Assembly (NCBI RefSeq): GCF_005405085.1
Contig: NZ_BJDJ01000004.1
Location: 86,082-150,081 of the forward strand
From: Lactiplantibacillus daowaiensis
GTDB taxonomy: Bacteria; Bacillota; Bacilli; Lactobacillales; Lactobacillaceae
Direction: 5' to 3'
DNA: 64,000 nucleotides
Position 1 is the first letter of the stretch; every line of letters begins with the position of its first letter. The position numbers and the translations under genes were made by a program. Below, piece after piece: positions 33,282 through 43,076 of the stretch. The notes under the pieces were generated by a model. The model was given only the letters and a program-made list of their open reading frames with translations. It did no database searches and was not told where the DNA came from.

Positions 33282-34160
33282 TTAGTCTTTGATTTGGCTC
33301 ATAATTTCATCAACGAAATTACCAGTTTGCTTTTCGATACCTTCGCCAACTTCAAAACGGATGAAGGTATTAACCTTACCGCCCTTAGATTCAACAAAGT
33401 GAGCAACTGTTTGGTCAGAATCCTTGACGAATTCTTGATCATCCAAACTGATTTCTGAAAGCCACTTGTTCAAACGGCCTTCAACCATCTTTTCAACGAT
33501 CTTTTCAGGCTTGCCTTCGTTCAAAGCTTCCTTAACTAAGACGTCTTTTTCGTGAGCTAACGTTTCGCTAGGTACTTGTTCACGTGAAACGTATTCTGGG
33601 TTAATCGCAGCAACGTGCATCGCAACGTCTTTAGCGGTTGCTTCATCAGCACCATCTAAGACAACTAATGCACCGATTTGGCCGCCATTATGGATGTATG
33701 AACCAAAGTTTTGGTCGGCACCCTTTTCGATAACCTTGAAACGACGTAAGCTGATTTTTTCACCAGTGACTTGAGTCGTTGCAATCACATCATCGTTAAC
33801 CGTACCGTTGTCAGATTTCAAAGCTAAGGCAGCTTCAACTGATTCTGGGGCTTCATCAGCAATCTTATCAGCGATTTCAGCAACTAAAGCCTTGAATGGG
33901 TCACTTGAAGCGACAAAGTCAGTTTCTGAGTTAACTTCCACGATAGCAGCATGGTCGCCTTTAATCGCAACAGCAGCCATCCCTTCAGCAGCAACACGGC
34001 CACTCTTCTTTTCAGCTTTAGCAACGCCTTTTTCGCGTAAAACGTCAACGGCTTTTGCCATGTCGCCTTCAGTTTCAACTAACGCTTTTTTAGCGTCCAT
34101 CATACCAACACCGGTTTTGTCACGGAGTTCTTTAACTTGTGCTGCAGAAATCTTTGCCAT
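33282..34160 (-). CDS. tsf: Tsf, elongation factor Ts
   Basis: A 292-residue nucleotide exchange factor for EF-Tu. The N-terminal UBA-like region contains [16 protein letters not shown], the EF-Tu-contact block is [10 protein letters not shown], and the dimerisation domain follows. It lies downstream of rpsB with a hairpin-bearing gap of 106 bases. Confidence 0.98.
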   Translation of the reverse strand: MAKISAAQVKELRDKTGVGMMDAKKALVETEGDMAKAVDVLREKGVAKAEKKSGRVAAEGMAAVAIKGDHAAIVEVNSETDFVASSDPFKALVAEIADKIADEAPESVEAALALKSDNGTVNDDVIATTQVTGEKISLRRFKVIEKGADQNFGSYIHNGGQIGALVVLDGADEATAKDVAMHVAAINPEYVSREQVPSETLAHEKDVLVKEALNEGKPEKIVEKMVEGRLNKWLSEISLDDQEFVKDSDQTVAHFVESKGGKVNTFIRFEVGEGIEKQTGNFVDEIMSQIKD

Positions 34161-34193
34161 AGTTTACTCTCCTTTGAGTATGTGTGATTTTAA

Positions 34194-34250
34194 TAGAAAA
34201 AGCTGCCCTCAAAATCAGGCCAATGAGGTCCGCGATTTTTAAGACAGCCT
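34194..34250 (-). terminator. Imperfect hairpin with T tract between rpsB and tsf
   Basis: Minus-strand GGCTGTC-TTAAAAATC pairs with GATTTTGAGGGCAGC, followed by TTTTTCT, then the tsf ribosome site about 25 bases on. Probably a partial terminator that sets the rpsB:tsf ratio. Confidence 0.55.
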
Positions 34251-34266
34251 AATTTATTTCAATTAA

Positions 34267-35073
34267 TTATTTGTTGTCAGACTTTGCGTCGTTGTCGCCT
34301 TCAACAGCTTCAACGATGTCTTCTAAAGAATCAACTGACTTTTTAGCGTCTTTGTTGTCTTTGAATGAGTCTTCGGTAACATCTTCGTCTTCACCTTGAC
34401 GACCTTCAATAACAGCATCAGCCATCTTAGAAGTGATCAAACGAACGGCACGAATAGCGTCATCGTTTGATGGGATGATAACGTCAATGTCATCAGGATC
34501 AGTGTTAGTATCAACCATCGCAACGATTGGAATGTTCAATTTTTGAGCTTCCTTAACCGCGATTTGTTCCTTACGAGGGTCAACGATAAACATAACATCT
34601 GGGATGCGAGGCATGTCTTCGATACCGCCAAGGAATTTTTCAAGCTTAGCGCGTTGCTTGATTAATAATGAAACTTCCTTCTTAGGTAAACGATCGAAAG
34701 TCCCGTCTTCTTCCATCTTCTTCAATTGCTTAAGACGCTTGATTCGAGTTTGGATGGTGTTCCAGTTAGTCAAAGTCCCACCTAACCAACGATGGTTAAC
34801 GTAGTATTGACCTGCACGGGTAGCTTCTTCTTCGATTGAATCTTGGGCTTGTTTCTTAGTCCCAACAAACAAGATAACGCCATCATCAGCAGCGGCATCC
34901 TTAACGAAGTTGTAAGCTGAATCAATCATCTTGACCGTCTTTTGTAAGTCAATGATGTAAATGCCGTTCCGTTCCGTAAAGATGTATGGTTTCATCTTTG
35001 GGTTCCAACGACGAGTTTGGTGACCGAAATGGACACCGGCTTCAAGCAATTGTTTCATAGAAATAACAGCCAT
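34267..35073 (-). CDS. rpsB: RpsB, 30S ribosomal protein S2
   Basis: A 268-residue S2. Signatures: [19 protein letters not shown] at the N-terminus and [19 protein letters not shown] in the middle. The C-terminus is a longer acidic tail, rich in Asp and Lys (about 228-268). It heads rpsB-tsf behind a structured leader. Confidence 0.99.
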   Translation of the reverse strand: MAVISMKQLLEAGVHFGHQTRRWNPKMKPYIFTERNGIYIIDLQKTVKMIDSAYNFVKDAAADDGVILFVGTKKQAQDSIEEEATRAGQYYVNHRWLGGTLTNWNTIQTRIKRLKQLKKMEEDGTFDRLPKKEVSLLIKQRAKLEKFLGGIEDMPRIPDVMFIVDPRKEQIAVKEAQKLNIPIVAMVDTNTDPDDIDVIIPSNDDAIRAVRLITSKMADAVIEGRQGEDEDVTEDSFKDNKDAKKSVDSLEDIVEAVEGDNDAKSDNK

Positions 35074-35116
35074 AATATATGTGCCTCCAAAAATTTGTTT
35101 TGATCCTCCTCATGGG

Positions 35117-35188
35117 TCACTTGGTCGCGGCACTCTTCCGAGCACAGCCACAACCATCACCACAAGTGTGAATTGGTGTTTTAACACC
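35117..35188 (-). ncRNA. Structured 5' leader of rpsB (candidate S2-responsive element)
   Basis: The transcript starts with a GGTG-TTAAAA-CACC hairpin (35175-35188). A nested structure follows: outer stem CACTTG/CAAGTG (35163-35168 with 35118-35123), an inner 9-base stem GGTTGTGGC/GCCGCGACC (35148-35156 with 35123-35131), and a CTC-GGAA-GAG tip with a GNRA tetraloop. It ends about 40 bases before the start codon. Paired positions are seen in sequence; binding by S2 is inference from other r-protein leaders. Confidence 0.6.
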
Positions 35189-35195
35189 GAAAATT

Positions 35196-35224
35196 AGTAT
35201 ACCGAAAATTGCAGGTGCTTGCAA
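35196..35224 (-). promoter_or_regulatory. rpsB promoter
   Basis: Minus-strand -35 TTGCAA (35219-35224), 17-base spacer and -10 TATACT (35196-35201). Places the start just before the leader structure. Confidence 0.75.
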
Positions 35225-35297
35225 GAAATTTCATCAAGAATTTGTGATTTTTGAATAGTGTGCTAAAATACTTCTCGCATAGGAGGCTCAATTTAAC

Positions 35298-36020
35298 ATG
35301 ATCAAAGCTATCATTTTTGATGTAGACGATACCCTCTACGATCAAAAATCGCCGTTCGGTGACGCCTTAGCGCAAACGTTCGACCGACCGCTAGACGCAA
35401 CTGAATTGGCCTTAGTTTTCAAACGGTTTCGTGACTTTACGGACCATACCTTCAACCAAGTGATGACTAACGAGTTAACGCTCGAAGCTTGGCAAACGGC
35501 ACGGTTACGCCATGCAATGGCAACGTTAAACGTCAAACCGATTAGTACTGATTGGGTGATCCAATTTGAAATGGCCTATCATCAGGCCTTAACTAAGATC
35601 CACTTATTCGATGGCTTAGGCCCCGTTTTAGCTAAGCTCAGTCATTGTTTTAAGATTGGGATCATTACCAATGGTCCGGCCGCGATTCAACGGCAAAAGT
35701 TACATCAACTCCAAATCGAGCGCTATGTTCATCCAGATAATATTTTTATTTCTGAAGAACTCGGCCTTGCAAAACCAGACCCCTCGATTTTTACGACCTG
35801 GGCCCATCAATCTGGCATCCGGGCCAATCAAGCGGTTTACGTTGGTGATAACGCAGCCTTGGATATGACAAGCGCCAAGCACGCTGGTTGGCAAACATTT
35901 TGGTTTAATCATCGCCAAAATTTACAAGCTCAGCCCACCGTCATTCCGGACCAAATTATTCAAACACCTGCTGAATTGAGTGAACTTTTAATGGCTCTCG
36001 TGCAAGCAGCTACCGTTTAA
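35298..36020 (+). CDS. HAD-superfamily hydrolase
   Basis: A 240-residue Rossmann-fold phosphatase. Motif I is FDVDDTLYD with nucleophile Asp8 and Asp10, motif II is GIITNG, motif III is the Lys in GLAKPDPSIF, and motif IV is YVGDNAALD. A helical cap lies between motifs I and II. It resembles YjjG/pyrophosphatase-like nucleotidases, but the substrate cannot be read from sequence. Own promoter: TTGTGA-16-TAAAAT just upstream, and AGGAGG before the ATG. Confidence 0.9.
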   Translation: MIKAIIFDVDDTLYDQKSPFGDALAQTFDRPLDATELALVFKRFRDFTDHTFNQVMTNELTLEAWQTARLRHAMATLNVKPISTDWVIQFEMAYHQALTKIHLFDGLGPVLAKLSHCFKIGIITNGPAAIQRQKLHQLQIERYVHPDNIFISEELGLAKPDPSIFTTWAHQSGIRANQAVYVGDNAALDMTSAKHAGWQTFWFNHRQNLQAQPTVIPDQIIQTPAELSELLMALVQAATV

Positions 36021-36040
36021 AGCCGGTTATTTTAATGATG

Positions 36041-36071
36041 TAAAGCCTAGGAAAAACTCCTGGGCTTTTTG
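36041..36071 (+). terminator. Terminator after the HAD gene
   Basis: AAAGCCTAGGA/TCCTGGGCTTT stem with T5 tail on the plus strand. Confidence 0.85.
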
Positions 36072-36126
36072 TTTTGCATTTAGTTGCCATTATCAAGTTG
36101 CCGATATATCAGTACGATTCACTAAA

Positions 36127-36172
36127 ACAAGTGGTCAACAGTACCGCCAAATCGGTATTGTTGACCACTTGT
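36127..36172. terminator. Long hairpin, bidirectional terminator
   Basis: A stem of about 18 bases, AACAAGTGGTCAACA.../...TGTTGACCACTTGTT, with an inner ACCG/CGGT. T-rich tail on both strands. It sits 17 bases after the minus-strand ABC transporter stop. Confidence 0.85.
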
Positions 36173-36188
36173 TTTTTCACTGACCAAA

Positions 36189-37970
36189 CTAATCAAAAAC
36201 CATTTGATTTCGATATAATTCAGCGTAAAAGCCATTTTCTTTTAATAAAGCGGCATGGTTACCTTGTTCAATGATTGACCCATCTTTTAAGACCACGATT
36301 TTATCAGCATTTAAAATCGTTTTTAAGCGATGCGCAATGACAAAACTAGTGCGACCTTGAATCACATTATCCATCGCGGCTTGAATCCGAGCTTCAGTGA
36401 CCGTATCCACATTCGATGTTGCCTCATCTAAAATCAACAACCGTGGATTCGTCAAAATCGTCCGGGCAATCGACATCAACTGCTTTTGACCAGCTGAGAA
36501 AACACTTTTTTCGTCAGAAACCAGCGTCTCATATCGGTCTGGCAAACTTTCAATAAAGTCATGAATGTTAGCTTGCTTAGCTGCATCGATGACTTGCGCC
36601 ATACTAGCTGTCGGGTCACCATAGCGAATGTTATCGGCGATCGTCCCGGTAAACAATTGCGGTTCTTGTAACACGATCCCCACATTTTGACGTAATGCCG
36701 TTAAGTCGAACGTTCGAATATCGGTCCCATCAAACGTAATTCGACCACTGTCCACATCATAAAATCGATTTAACAAATTCATGACTGTCGTTTTACCTGA
36801 CCCAGTCGGCCCGACTAAGGCCACCATCTCACCACGCTCAACCTCAATGGTAACCCCATGTAAGATTTCTTTGCCTGGCAAGTAACTAAAGTGGACATCA
36901 TCAATTTCCAGCGCATTTTGAATGCCATCTGGTCGGCCACCATCAGTCGGGGTAACTTCATCCGGCTGTTGTCGTACTTCATCGACTCGCCGGGCCCCAG
37001 TAATCGCCAATTGAATCATACTATAAAGACTCGTTAGCGACATAATCGGTTGATAATATTGTTGCGCATAATTAACAAACACGACCACTAAAGCTAAAGC
37101 CGCCCCTTTGGACATGCTGCCATTTAAGGCCAACCATGACCCAAAGAAGATGACGATTGCCGTATTTAACAATGACATCCCTTGCATCAACGGATTCAAA
37201 ATACCTGACCAGATTTGCCCCGTTAACGCTGATTGACGAACTTTGGCGTTGTAAGTGTCAAAGCCGCGCTGTGAATCTTGTTGTAAGCCATTGGTGATCA
37301 AGACTTTTTGACCCGTGATTTGTTCATTAATGTACCCATTGAGACGGCCAATATCATCTTGTTGTTGATTGACTGCCGTTCCAGCTTTACGCATCACGAA
37401 TGCCGCAATGATTAAAGCCACTGGCGTTGACGCCATCGTGACCCACGCCATCGTCACGTTTTGATTAAACATGACGATCAACAAGCCCACAAACTGGGCA
37501 ACTGCTAGCAAAACTTCCAGTAACGCTTGATTCATCGCATTAAAAATATTATCCAGATCAGATGTGAACCGGGCTAAAATATCCCCATCACTATGGGTAT
37601 CAAAATACTGCACCTTCATGCGTTGCATCTTCCGAAATAGTCCAACTCGCATCGTCCCCGTCGAATACGCTGTCACCCGGGCCAGAATCAAACTGGCCGC
37701 AAAAATCGTTGTTGCATCACCGACATACAGCAGGATATAGATAATTAACGTATGGTTAAACGTCCCTAAACTAGCCTGTGCGCGCGTCGCCGGATTAGTC
37801 CAGTGTGCCAAATAAGTCGTCAGTTCTTCAACCGCACGACCTAAATAAGTCGGCGCCACCACAATACACCACGTAGAAAATGCAATCAGTAAGGCACTTA
37901 AAATAAAGCCGCGCCAATACCGTTTCAAGTAGTGCCAATAATAGTTACCGGCATTGCGTAAATCGCTCAT
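36189..37970 (-). CDS. ABC exporter half-transporter, catalytically competent subunit
   Basis: A 593-residue fusion of a six-helix membrane domain (about 20-330) and an ATPase. Walker A GPTGSGKT is at 387-394. Walker B LLILDE has the catalytic Glu516, and the switch His547 is present. Its signature is degenerate, FSAGQ at 491-495 rather than LSGGQ. It overlaps the preceding ABC gene by 4 bases. The pair matches LmrCD/TM287-288-type heterodimers, usually multidrug exporters. Substrate unknown. Confidence 0.92.
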   Translation of the reverse strand: MSDLRNAGNYYWHYLKRYWRGFILSALLIAFSTWCIVVAPTYLGRAVEELTTYLAHWTNPATRAQASLGTFNHTLIIYILLYVGDATTIFAASLILARVTAYSTGTMRVGLFRKMQRMKVQYFDTHSDGDILARFTSDLDNIFNAMNQALLEVLLAVAQFVGLLIVMFNQNVTMAWVTMASTPVALIIAAFVMRKAGTAVNQQQDDIGRLNGYINEQITGQKVLITNGLQQDSQRGFDTYNAKVRQSALTGQIWSGILNPLMQGMSLLNTAIVIFFGSWLALNGSMSKGAALALVVVFVNYAQQYYQPIMSLTSLYSMIQLAITGARRVDEVRQQPDEVTPTDGGRPDGIQNALEIDDVHFSYLPGKEILHGVTIEVERGEMVALVGPTGSGKTTVMNLLNRFYDVDSGRITFDGTDIRTFDLTALRQNVGIVLQEPQLFTGTIADNIRYGDPTASMAQVIDAAKQANIHDFIESLPDRYETLVSDEKSVFSAGQKQLMSIARTILTNPRLLILDEATSNVDTVTEARIQAAMDNVIQGRTSFVIAHRLKTILNADKIVVLKDGSIIEQGNHAALLKENGFYAELYRNQMVFD

Positions 37971-39691
37971 GATAGCCCCTCCTCACGCGCTTTTTGTGTT
38001 TGATAAATCGCTTGATAAATCGTATTTGACTGTAATAGTTCACGATGCGTGCCACTGCCACTAATCTGCCCATCAGCCATTACCAAAATTTGGTCAGCTT
38101 GAATAATTGACGCGATTTTTTCTGCAATCACTACCGTGGTCGTTGATTGTAAGTCACGATCCAACGCTTCTTGAACCAGTTTCTCTGATCGGGCATCTAA
38201 AGCTGAGGTCGCATCATCTAAAATCAAAATTTCCGGATTGGCAATGACACCACGGGTAATCGCCAATCGTTGCTTTTGACCACCAGAAAAGTTCTGCGAT
38301 CGTTCTTCGACTGGTGCATCATACGTTTGTGGTAGTTGTTCAATGAACTCTGACGCCTGCGCGACATTGGCTGCCCAACGCATATGACTCACTTGCGCAT
38401 CCGGACGCACTTGTCTTAAATTAGCCGAAATCGTGCCTGAAAAAAGTGTTGACCGTTGTAAGACATATGCGACCGTTGCCCGCAATGCTTTTTCAGGGAT
38501 TTGGCGGACATCGACCCCACCGACTTTAATTTGCCCACTATCCGGATCATACAAGCGTGCAATTAATTGTGCCAAAGTCGTTTTACCAGAGCCGGTCGCC
38601 CCAACGATACCTAACATTGAACCCGCAGCTACCGTAAAGCTAACATCTTTAAGTGTCGGCTGGTCATCGCCAGGATACGTAAACGTCACGTGTTCAAAAC
38701 TAATCGCCCCGGTTAATGGGGCCGCATCATCGCTATCAACATACGTCATGCTAGGCGTCGTCTCAATAACTTCATTGATTCGACCAATTGAAATGAACGC
38801 CCGTGACGCAAAGGTCATTAAAAAGCCACCATTAATAACGGCATATAAGATTTGCATTAAATAAGAAATAAAACTCGTGATAGCTGCCAAATAGCCTGGA
38901 TGTGTCGTTATATTTTGACCCACTAAATAGACCGCCATCCCGACCGCTAAATTAGCCGTTAAGAAGAAGATAGGCATTAAAATCGAGAACCAATACCCGA
39001 TTTTAGCGGTTACGGCCGTTAATTGATCCGACGCGGTGGCAAACTTTTTGATTTCGTTTGGTTCTTGAACAAACGATTTAACAACGCGGATCCCCATCAA
39101 ATTTTCACGGGCCACCGTGTTGACGTTTTCAATATCTTGTTGCGTTTCCGCAAAATACTTGGTCATCCGTTGCACAGCAATCCAAGAAGCCAACAAGATC
39201 ACGACCATCATGGCAATAATAACCCACCATTGTTCTGGCATCGTGACAATCGCTAAGATAAACGCCCCAATGAACAATAATGGAATCCGGGTAATTTGTT
39301 GGAAGCCCGCCATCACAATTTGTTGCACTTGGTTGATATCATTAGTCATACGGACGACTAAGTTTGATGCGGAAAACTTTTCGACATCTGCATAGGCAAA
39401 TGATTGGATCTTCGCATATAAATCGGCACGCAAATCGGTGGCGACCCCTAATGCAACCCGCGCGGAATAAATCGTATTCACAATGCCGCCAATAATCCCC
39501 AAAACTGCCAGTCCAAGTAACATTAGGCCTTCACGAAAGACTGTCTGTTGGTCATTTTTAATAATGGCATTCATCACAACTTGCAATAGTCGCGGCTGCC
39601 ATAACGTGGCAAAGACGAGGACGATCACTGACAGCATCGCCACCCAAACATCCACGTGATACCGTTTAAAGTATGGCATCAACACTTTCAT
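37967..39691 (-). CDS. ABC exporter half-transporter, degenerate-site subunit
   Basis: A 574-residue membrane-ATPase fusion. Walker A GATGSGKT is at 364-371 and the canonical signature FSGGQ at 468-472. The catalytic Glu is replaced by Asp493 (LILDDATS) and the switch His by Glu524 (VVIAEKIAS). Thus this subunit supplies the good signature and the poor Walker B, as in LmrC. I start at ATG 39691, with GGAGG 8 bases upstream, rather than TTG at 39697. It is first of the two-gene exporter operon. Confidence 0.92.
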   Translation of the reverse strand: MKVLMPYFKRYHVDVWVAMLSVIVLVFATLWQPRLLQVVMNAIIKNDQQTVFREGLMLLGLAVLGIIGGIVNTIYSARVALGVATDLRADLYAKIQSFAYADVEKFSASNLVVRMTNDINQVQQIVMAGFQQITRIPLLFIGAFILAIVTMPEQWWVIIAMMVVILLASWIAVQRMTKYFAETQQDIENVNTVARENLMGIRVVKSFVQEPNEIKKFATASDQLTAVTAKIGYWFSILMPIFFLTANLAVGMAVYLVGQNITTHPGYLAAITSFISYLMQILYAVINGGFLMTFASRAFISIGRINEVIETTPSMTYVDSDDAAPLTGAISFEHVTFTYPGDDQPTLKDVSFTVAAGSMLGIVGATGSGKTTLAQLIARLYDPDSGQIKVGGVDVRQIPEKALRATVAYVLQRSTLFSGTISANLRQVRPDAQVSHMRWAANVAQASEFIEQLPQTYDAPVEERSQNFSGGQKQRLAITRGVIANPEILILDDATSALDARSEKLVQEALDRDLQSTTTVVIAEKIASIIQADQILVMADGQISGSGTHRELLQSNTIYQAIYQTQKAREEGLS

Positions 39692-39828
39692 TCGCAATTC
39701 CTCCCTTTGAACTCATCTCCTCTTAGCCTACCCGAAGTTAATCGGTTTCACAATTAATATATATTGGATTTTAATAATTAACATTGTAAAACTAATAATT
39801 GACTAACTGTTACCTAGTTAAAACAGCA

Positions 39829-39861
39829 CAAAAAAAGCGCGTAAATCCGAAGATTTACGCA
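39829..39861 (-). terminator. ldhD terminator
   Basis: Minus-strand GCGTAAATC-TTCG-GATTTACGC (stable UUCG-type loop) followed by T7. Confidence 0.92.
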
Positions 39862-39884
39862 CCTCTTTAATCAAAGCAAAGAAA

Positions 39885-40883
39885 TTAGTCAAACTTAACT
39901 TGCGTATCAGCTTTACCAGTTTCGATGAATTGTTTGTTACTGTTCATTGAAACGTGAACCATGTTGTGAACGGCCGTTTCAGTATAGAAAGCAGTATGTG
40001 GTGTGATTAAAACGTTATCGCGGTTGAACAAGTTCATGAAGACCTTGTCATCAATCGTTTGACCTTCAAGGTCTTTGTTGAAAATCTTAGTTTCGTATTC
40101 ATAAGTGTCAAGAGCAGCACCAGCAACTTTGCCGCTGTCTAAAGCCTTGATCAAGTCTTCTGAATCGATGAGCGTACCACGAGCAAAGTTCAAGATGTAG
40201 GCGCCATCTTTCATCTTGCTAAATGCATCAGCATTTAACATGTGGTAGTTATCCTTCAAAGCAGGAACGTGCAAGGTAATAACGTCAGCTTGGGCGTATA
40301 ATTCGTCCAAGGTATCAACGTACATGCCTTCTTTTTCAAGTTCAGCGTTACGGTAAACATCGTAACCGATAACCTTAGCACCGAAACCTTTGAAGATATC
40401 AATAGCAGCACGACCAATACGGCCAGTACCAACAACACCAACAGTCATGGTGTTTAATTCCTTGGCAATGTCTGGAGCCCAACGGAAGTCTTGCTTAGCT
40501 AACTTCTTGTTGAACAATGGGGTTTGACGTAATAATTGCATCAATTGCGTTACTGATAATTCAGCAATCGCATTTGGTGAGTATGCAGGTACGTTAGAAA
40601 TGTTTAAGCCACGAGCTTTAACAGTAGGAACGTCCAAGTTATCAACACCAACGTTACGAAGAGAGATGTTCTTAACCCCTTCGTCAGCTAACTTGTTTAA
40701 TACTTCAGCAGTATAGTCTTTTTGTTGGTATACATCGGCACCGTCGAAGCCTTTAGCTAAATCAACGTTGTCTTCAGTAAGTAATTCTGGAACCAATTTA
40801 ACTTCAACATCTGGGTTTTCTTTCATCCAAGTATCGAAGAATGGACGTTCGTCATCACGTACAGCATAAGCAATAATTTTCAT
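39885..40883 (-). CDS. ldhD: D-lactate dehydrogenase
   Basis: A 332-residue NAD-dependent D-2-hydroxyacid dehydrogenase reducing pyruvate to D-lactate. The Rossmann motif VGVVGTGRIGRAA lies near 150. Catalytic Arg is in NFARGTLID, Glu in YEYETKIF and His in ITPHTAFYTE, in the order of lactobacillar D-LDHs. I start at ATG 40883 (MKIIAYAVRDDERPFF) with AGGAGGA 9 bases before it; the frame extends 10 codons further without support. Codon use is that of a strongly expressed gene. Single gene with its own -10 and terminator. Confidence 0.97.
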   Translation of the reverse strand: MKIIAYAVRDDERPFFDTWMKENPDVEVKLVPELLTEDNVDLAKGFDGADVYQQKDYTAEVLNKLADEGVKNISLRNVGVDNLDVPTVKARGLNISNVPAYSPNAIAELSVTQLMQLLRQTPLFNKKLAKQDFRWAPDIAKELNTMTVGVVGTGRIGRAAIDIFKGFGAKVIGYDVYRNAELEKEGMYVDTLDELYAQADVITLHVPALKDNYHMLNADAFSKMKDGAYILNFARGTLIDSEDLIKALDSGKVAGAALDTYEYETKIFNKDLEGQTIDDKVFMNLFNRDNVLITPHTAFYTETAVHNMVHVSMNSNKQFIETGKADTQVKFD

Positions 40884-40918
40884 TACAAGAATTCCTCCTA
40901 TATATTGATACATTAAAC

Positions 40919-40924
40919 ATTATA
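40919..40924 (-). promoter_or_regulatory. ldhD -10 element
   Basis: A perfect TATAAT on the minus strand, 36 bases before the chosen start. No convincing -35 is seen. Confidence 0.5.
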
Positions 40925-40949
40925 ACAGTAAATGTCAGAAATAGAATGA

Positions 40950-41240
40950 CTATTTATGAAAACTTTGCAATATTTTCACGTCATGGGCTGCCAAATACTG
41001 TAGCTTCGCCTTTCGAGACTGATGCTTAAAGGCATATTCCGCTTTCAAAGCCGCTGATTTATTATCAAAGCTTTCATGATAAATCAACTGTAATGGTCGG
41101 CGTGAAGCTGGCCGGGTATATTTAGCACCTTTGCCGGCATTGTGCGTTGCTAGCCGCCGGTCCAAGTCATCAGTAAACCCACCATAAAGCGTCTGATCAG
41201 CACACAACAAAACATAGAAGTAGTACGTTTTATTCGCCAT
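40950..41240 (-). CDS. GIY-YIG domain protein (UPF0213 type)
   Basis: A 96-residue stand-alone GIY-YIG nuclease-fold protein: [38 protein letters not shown] carries the two motif tyrosines (as FYV and YGG) and the catalytic Arg region. The start ATG at 41240 overlaps the methyltransferase stop by 11 bases and has a GAGGTG ribosome site. The pairing with TrmN6-type methyltransferase is widely conserved in Firmicutes (yabB-yazA). Function unclear. Confidence 0.9.
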   Translation of the reverse strand: MANKTYYFYVLLCADQTLYGGFTDDLDRRLATHNAGKGAKYTRPASRRPLQLIYHESFDNKSAALKAEYAFKHQSRKAKLQYLAAHDVKILQSFHK

Positions 41241-41982
41241 AAAGTAAGTGTCGCACCTCTTCTCGATACGTCCCATCAGCAGCATAAACAATCACCGGTG
41301 GCACCACGCGTACCCCATTAGGCTTACCGTCTTTGATCATTTCAATCAAAACCATGTTTGCTTCACGATCAGCCTTAGGGTGCACAAACCGGATTCGTTT
41401 TGGTGCTAAGCGATGTTGTGCCATTGCCGCAAATAAATCATCGAGCCGTTCTGGTCGATGGACAAAGTATGCTTTGCCATTCATTTTAAGCAAATCACTG
41501 GTCACCGCTAAAATTTGATCCAAGTTAGCCGAAAGCTCATGCCGTGCAATCGCTAAATGCGGATTAGGATTTTTTTGACTAGTGGGTTGATCCTTAAAAT
41601 ACGGTGGATTGCATAAGACAACGTCAACAGAATCTTTGGCAATCGTATCGGTCACCGTTAATAAATCTTGATTCAAGACTGTCATTCGTTCACTCAAGTC
41701 ATTCAGTTGAATACTCCGGGTTGCCATGTCCGCCAACCGTGGTTGTAATTCAACCGCCGTAATTTGGCCATTGGTTTGACCACTAACAAATAAACCCACG
41801 GCCCCATTACCAGCACATAGGTCAACAATCCGGGTCTTAGCGGCCCGACTAACCGTAGCAAAGGCACCTAATAAAACAGCGTCTAGTGAAAACGAAAAAA
41901 CCGTGGCACTTTGAATAATTTGAATATCCTTACTATATAATTGGTCGATGCGCTCATCAGCGCGTAAAGCGACAGTCGCCAT
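41230..41982 (-). CDS. tRNA(Val) (adenine-N6)-methyltransferase, TrmN6/YabB family
   Basis: A 250-residue SAM-dependent methyltransferase. The cofactor loop is [13 protein letters not shown] and the N6-adenine catalytic motif is NPPY ([12 protein letters not shown]). Homologues modify A37 of tRNA1(Val) in E. coli and its equivalent in B. subtilis. I start at ATG 41982 ([15 protein letters not shown]), nine codons inside the longest frame. It overlaps the GIY-YIG gene by 11 bases. Confidence 0.9.
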   Translation of the reverse strand: MATVALRADERIDQLYSKDIQIIQSATVFSFSLDAVLLGAFATVSRAAKTRIVDLCAGNGAVGLFVSGQTNGQITAVELQPRLADMATRSIQLNDLSERMTVLNQDLLTVTDTIAKDSVDVVLCNPPYFKDQPTSQKNPNPHLAIARHELSANLDQILAVTSDLLKMNGKAYFVHRPERLDDLFAAMAQHRLAPKRIRFVHPKADREANMVLIEMIKDGKPNGVRVVPPVIVYAADGTYREEVRHLLYGE

Positions 41983-42091
41983 GTGATCCCTACTTTCAAA
42001 AAATATCATTGTCAGCTTACCACAAATTGCTTGCAGGAATCTAAAACTTTCGTCATACTATGGACAGCAACTGTACGAAAGGAAGACTGCA

Positions 42092-42727
42092 ATGTTCTAT
42101 TCATTTATGCGCGGCTTGGTTCGCGGCATCGTTGGCTTAATCAACGGCAAACCCCGCTACCAAGGTCGTGAAAACTTACCGGACGGCGCCTACATCTTAG
42201 TCGGCCCACACCGGACCTGGTTTGACCCTTTGCTTTACGCTTTAGCTGGCAGCCCGATGCAATTCAGCTTTATGGCTAAAGAAGAACTCTTTAAAAATCC
42301 AGTTTTACGGTTCATTTTAACGCGTGCTAATGCCTTTCCAGTTAATCGTGACCATCCAGGTCCTTCAGCCATCAAAACACCCGTTAAATTTTTGCGGAGT
42401 GGCAAATTATCACTGATCATGTTTCCATCTGGGACCCGCCATTCGCAAGAATTAAAAGGTGGTGCAACGGTTATCGCTAAGATGGCCCGCGTCCCACTTG
42501 TGCCGACCGTTTATCAAGGCCCATTGACTTTCAAACGACTGTTCACGCGACAACAAATCACAGTTCGTTTTGGCGAACCAATTTATATTGACCGCAAACT
42601 CAAGCTTGACGAAGCCGGTCAAAAGCAAATCGAAACCAAAATGTTAGCTGCTTTTGACGAGTTAGATCAACAAATTGATCCTAACTTTCATTATGTCGAT
42701 CCAGCAACAAAAAAGCACGCCCATTAG
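42092..42727 (+). CDS. plsC: PlsC, 1-acyl-glycerol-3-phosphate acyltransferase
   Basis: A 211-residue membrane-associated acyltransferase making phosphatidic acid. The HxxxxD catalytic motif is H40-RTWF-D45, the substrate motif FPSGTRH is near 111-117, and the later block VPLVPTVYQGP fits the family. The ribosome site is AAAGGAAG. Divergent from the tRNA methyltransferase and followed by a terminator that overlaps its stop codon. Confidence 0.95.
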   Translation: MFYSFMRGLVRGIVGLINGKPRYQGRENLPDGAYILVGPHRTWFDPLLYALAGSPMQFSFMAKEELFKNPVLRFILTRANAFPVNRDHPGPSAIKTPVKFLRSGKLSLIMFPSGTRHSQELKGGATVIAKMARVPLVPTVYQGPLTFKRLFTRQQITVRFGEPIYIDRKLKLDEAGQKQIETKMLAAFDELDQQIDPNFHYVDPATKKHAH

Positions 42728-42742
42728 AGGCGTGCTTTTTTA
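42710..42742. terminator. Bidirectional terminator between plsC and yneF
   Basis: AAAAAAGCACGCC/GGCGTGCTTTTTT stem with T tracts on both strands. The plsC stop codon lies in its loop. Confidence 0.92.
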
Positions 42743-42746
42743 AGCG

Positions 42747-42980
42747 TTACTTTTCATTACGAGCCGAAGCCTTCATCGAATTCAACATTTGATGGAGTTT
42801 CTTTTCGGATGGGCGTTGACCCATTTGCATCATCATTGTCCGTAACATTTCTTCACTAATCGGTGGATTTTGCTTGAGGTAATTCTTCATATAGTGACGC
42901 GCACCAAAGAAGCCACCAGTTAATCCCACTAAAACCCCGATCAATACGATTAAGATCCAGATACTAGTCGACACAGTCAT
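42747..42980 (-). CDS. yneF: YneF family membrane protein (UPF0154)
   Basis: A 77-residue protein with one N-terminal membrane helix containing [19 protein letters not shown], then the conserved [29 protein letters not shown]. Found near lexA in many Firmicutes. Function unknown. The AAGGGAGGGG ribosome site is strong. Confidence 0.93.
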   Translation of the reverse strand: MTVSTSIWILIVLIGVLVGLTGGFFGARHYMKNYLKQNPPISEEMLRTMMMQMGQRPSEKKLHQMLNSMKASARNEK

Positions 42981-43076
42981 TCCCCTCCCTTAAACAGTCT
43001 TCATTAAACTAGTCTACACAACTTATTTATAAAAGAAAAGGAAAATTTACACAATGGCAAATTTTCCTGCATTTAT

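Noticed and set aside
39698..39828. AT-rich stretch upstream of the ABC exporter as an operator
   Set aside because: Only low-complexity AT sequence is seen, with no clear dyad or repeat.
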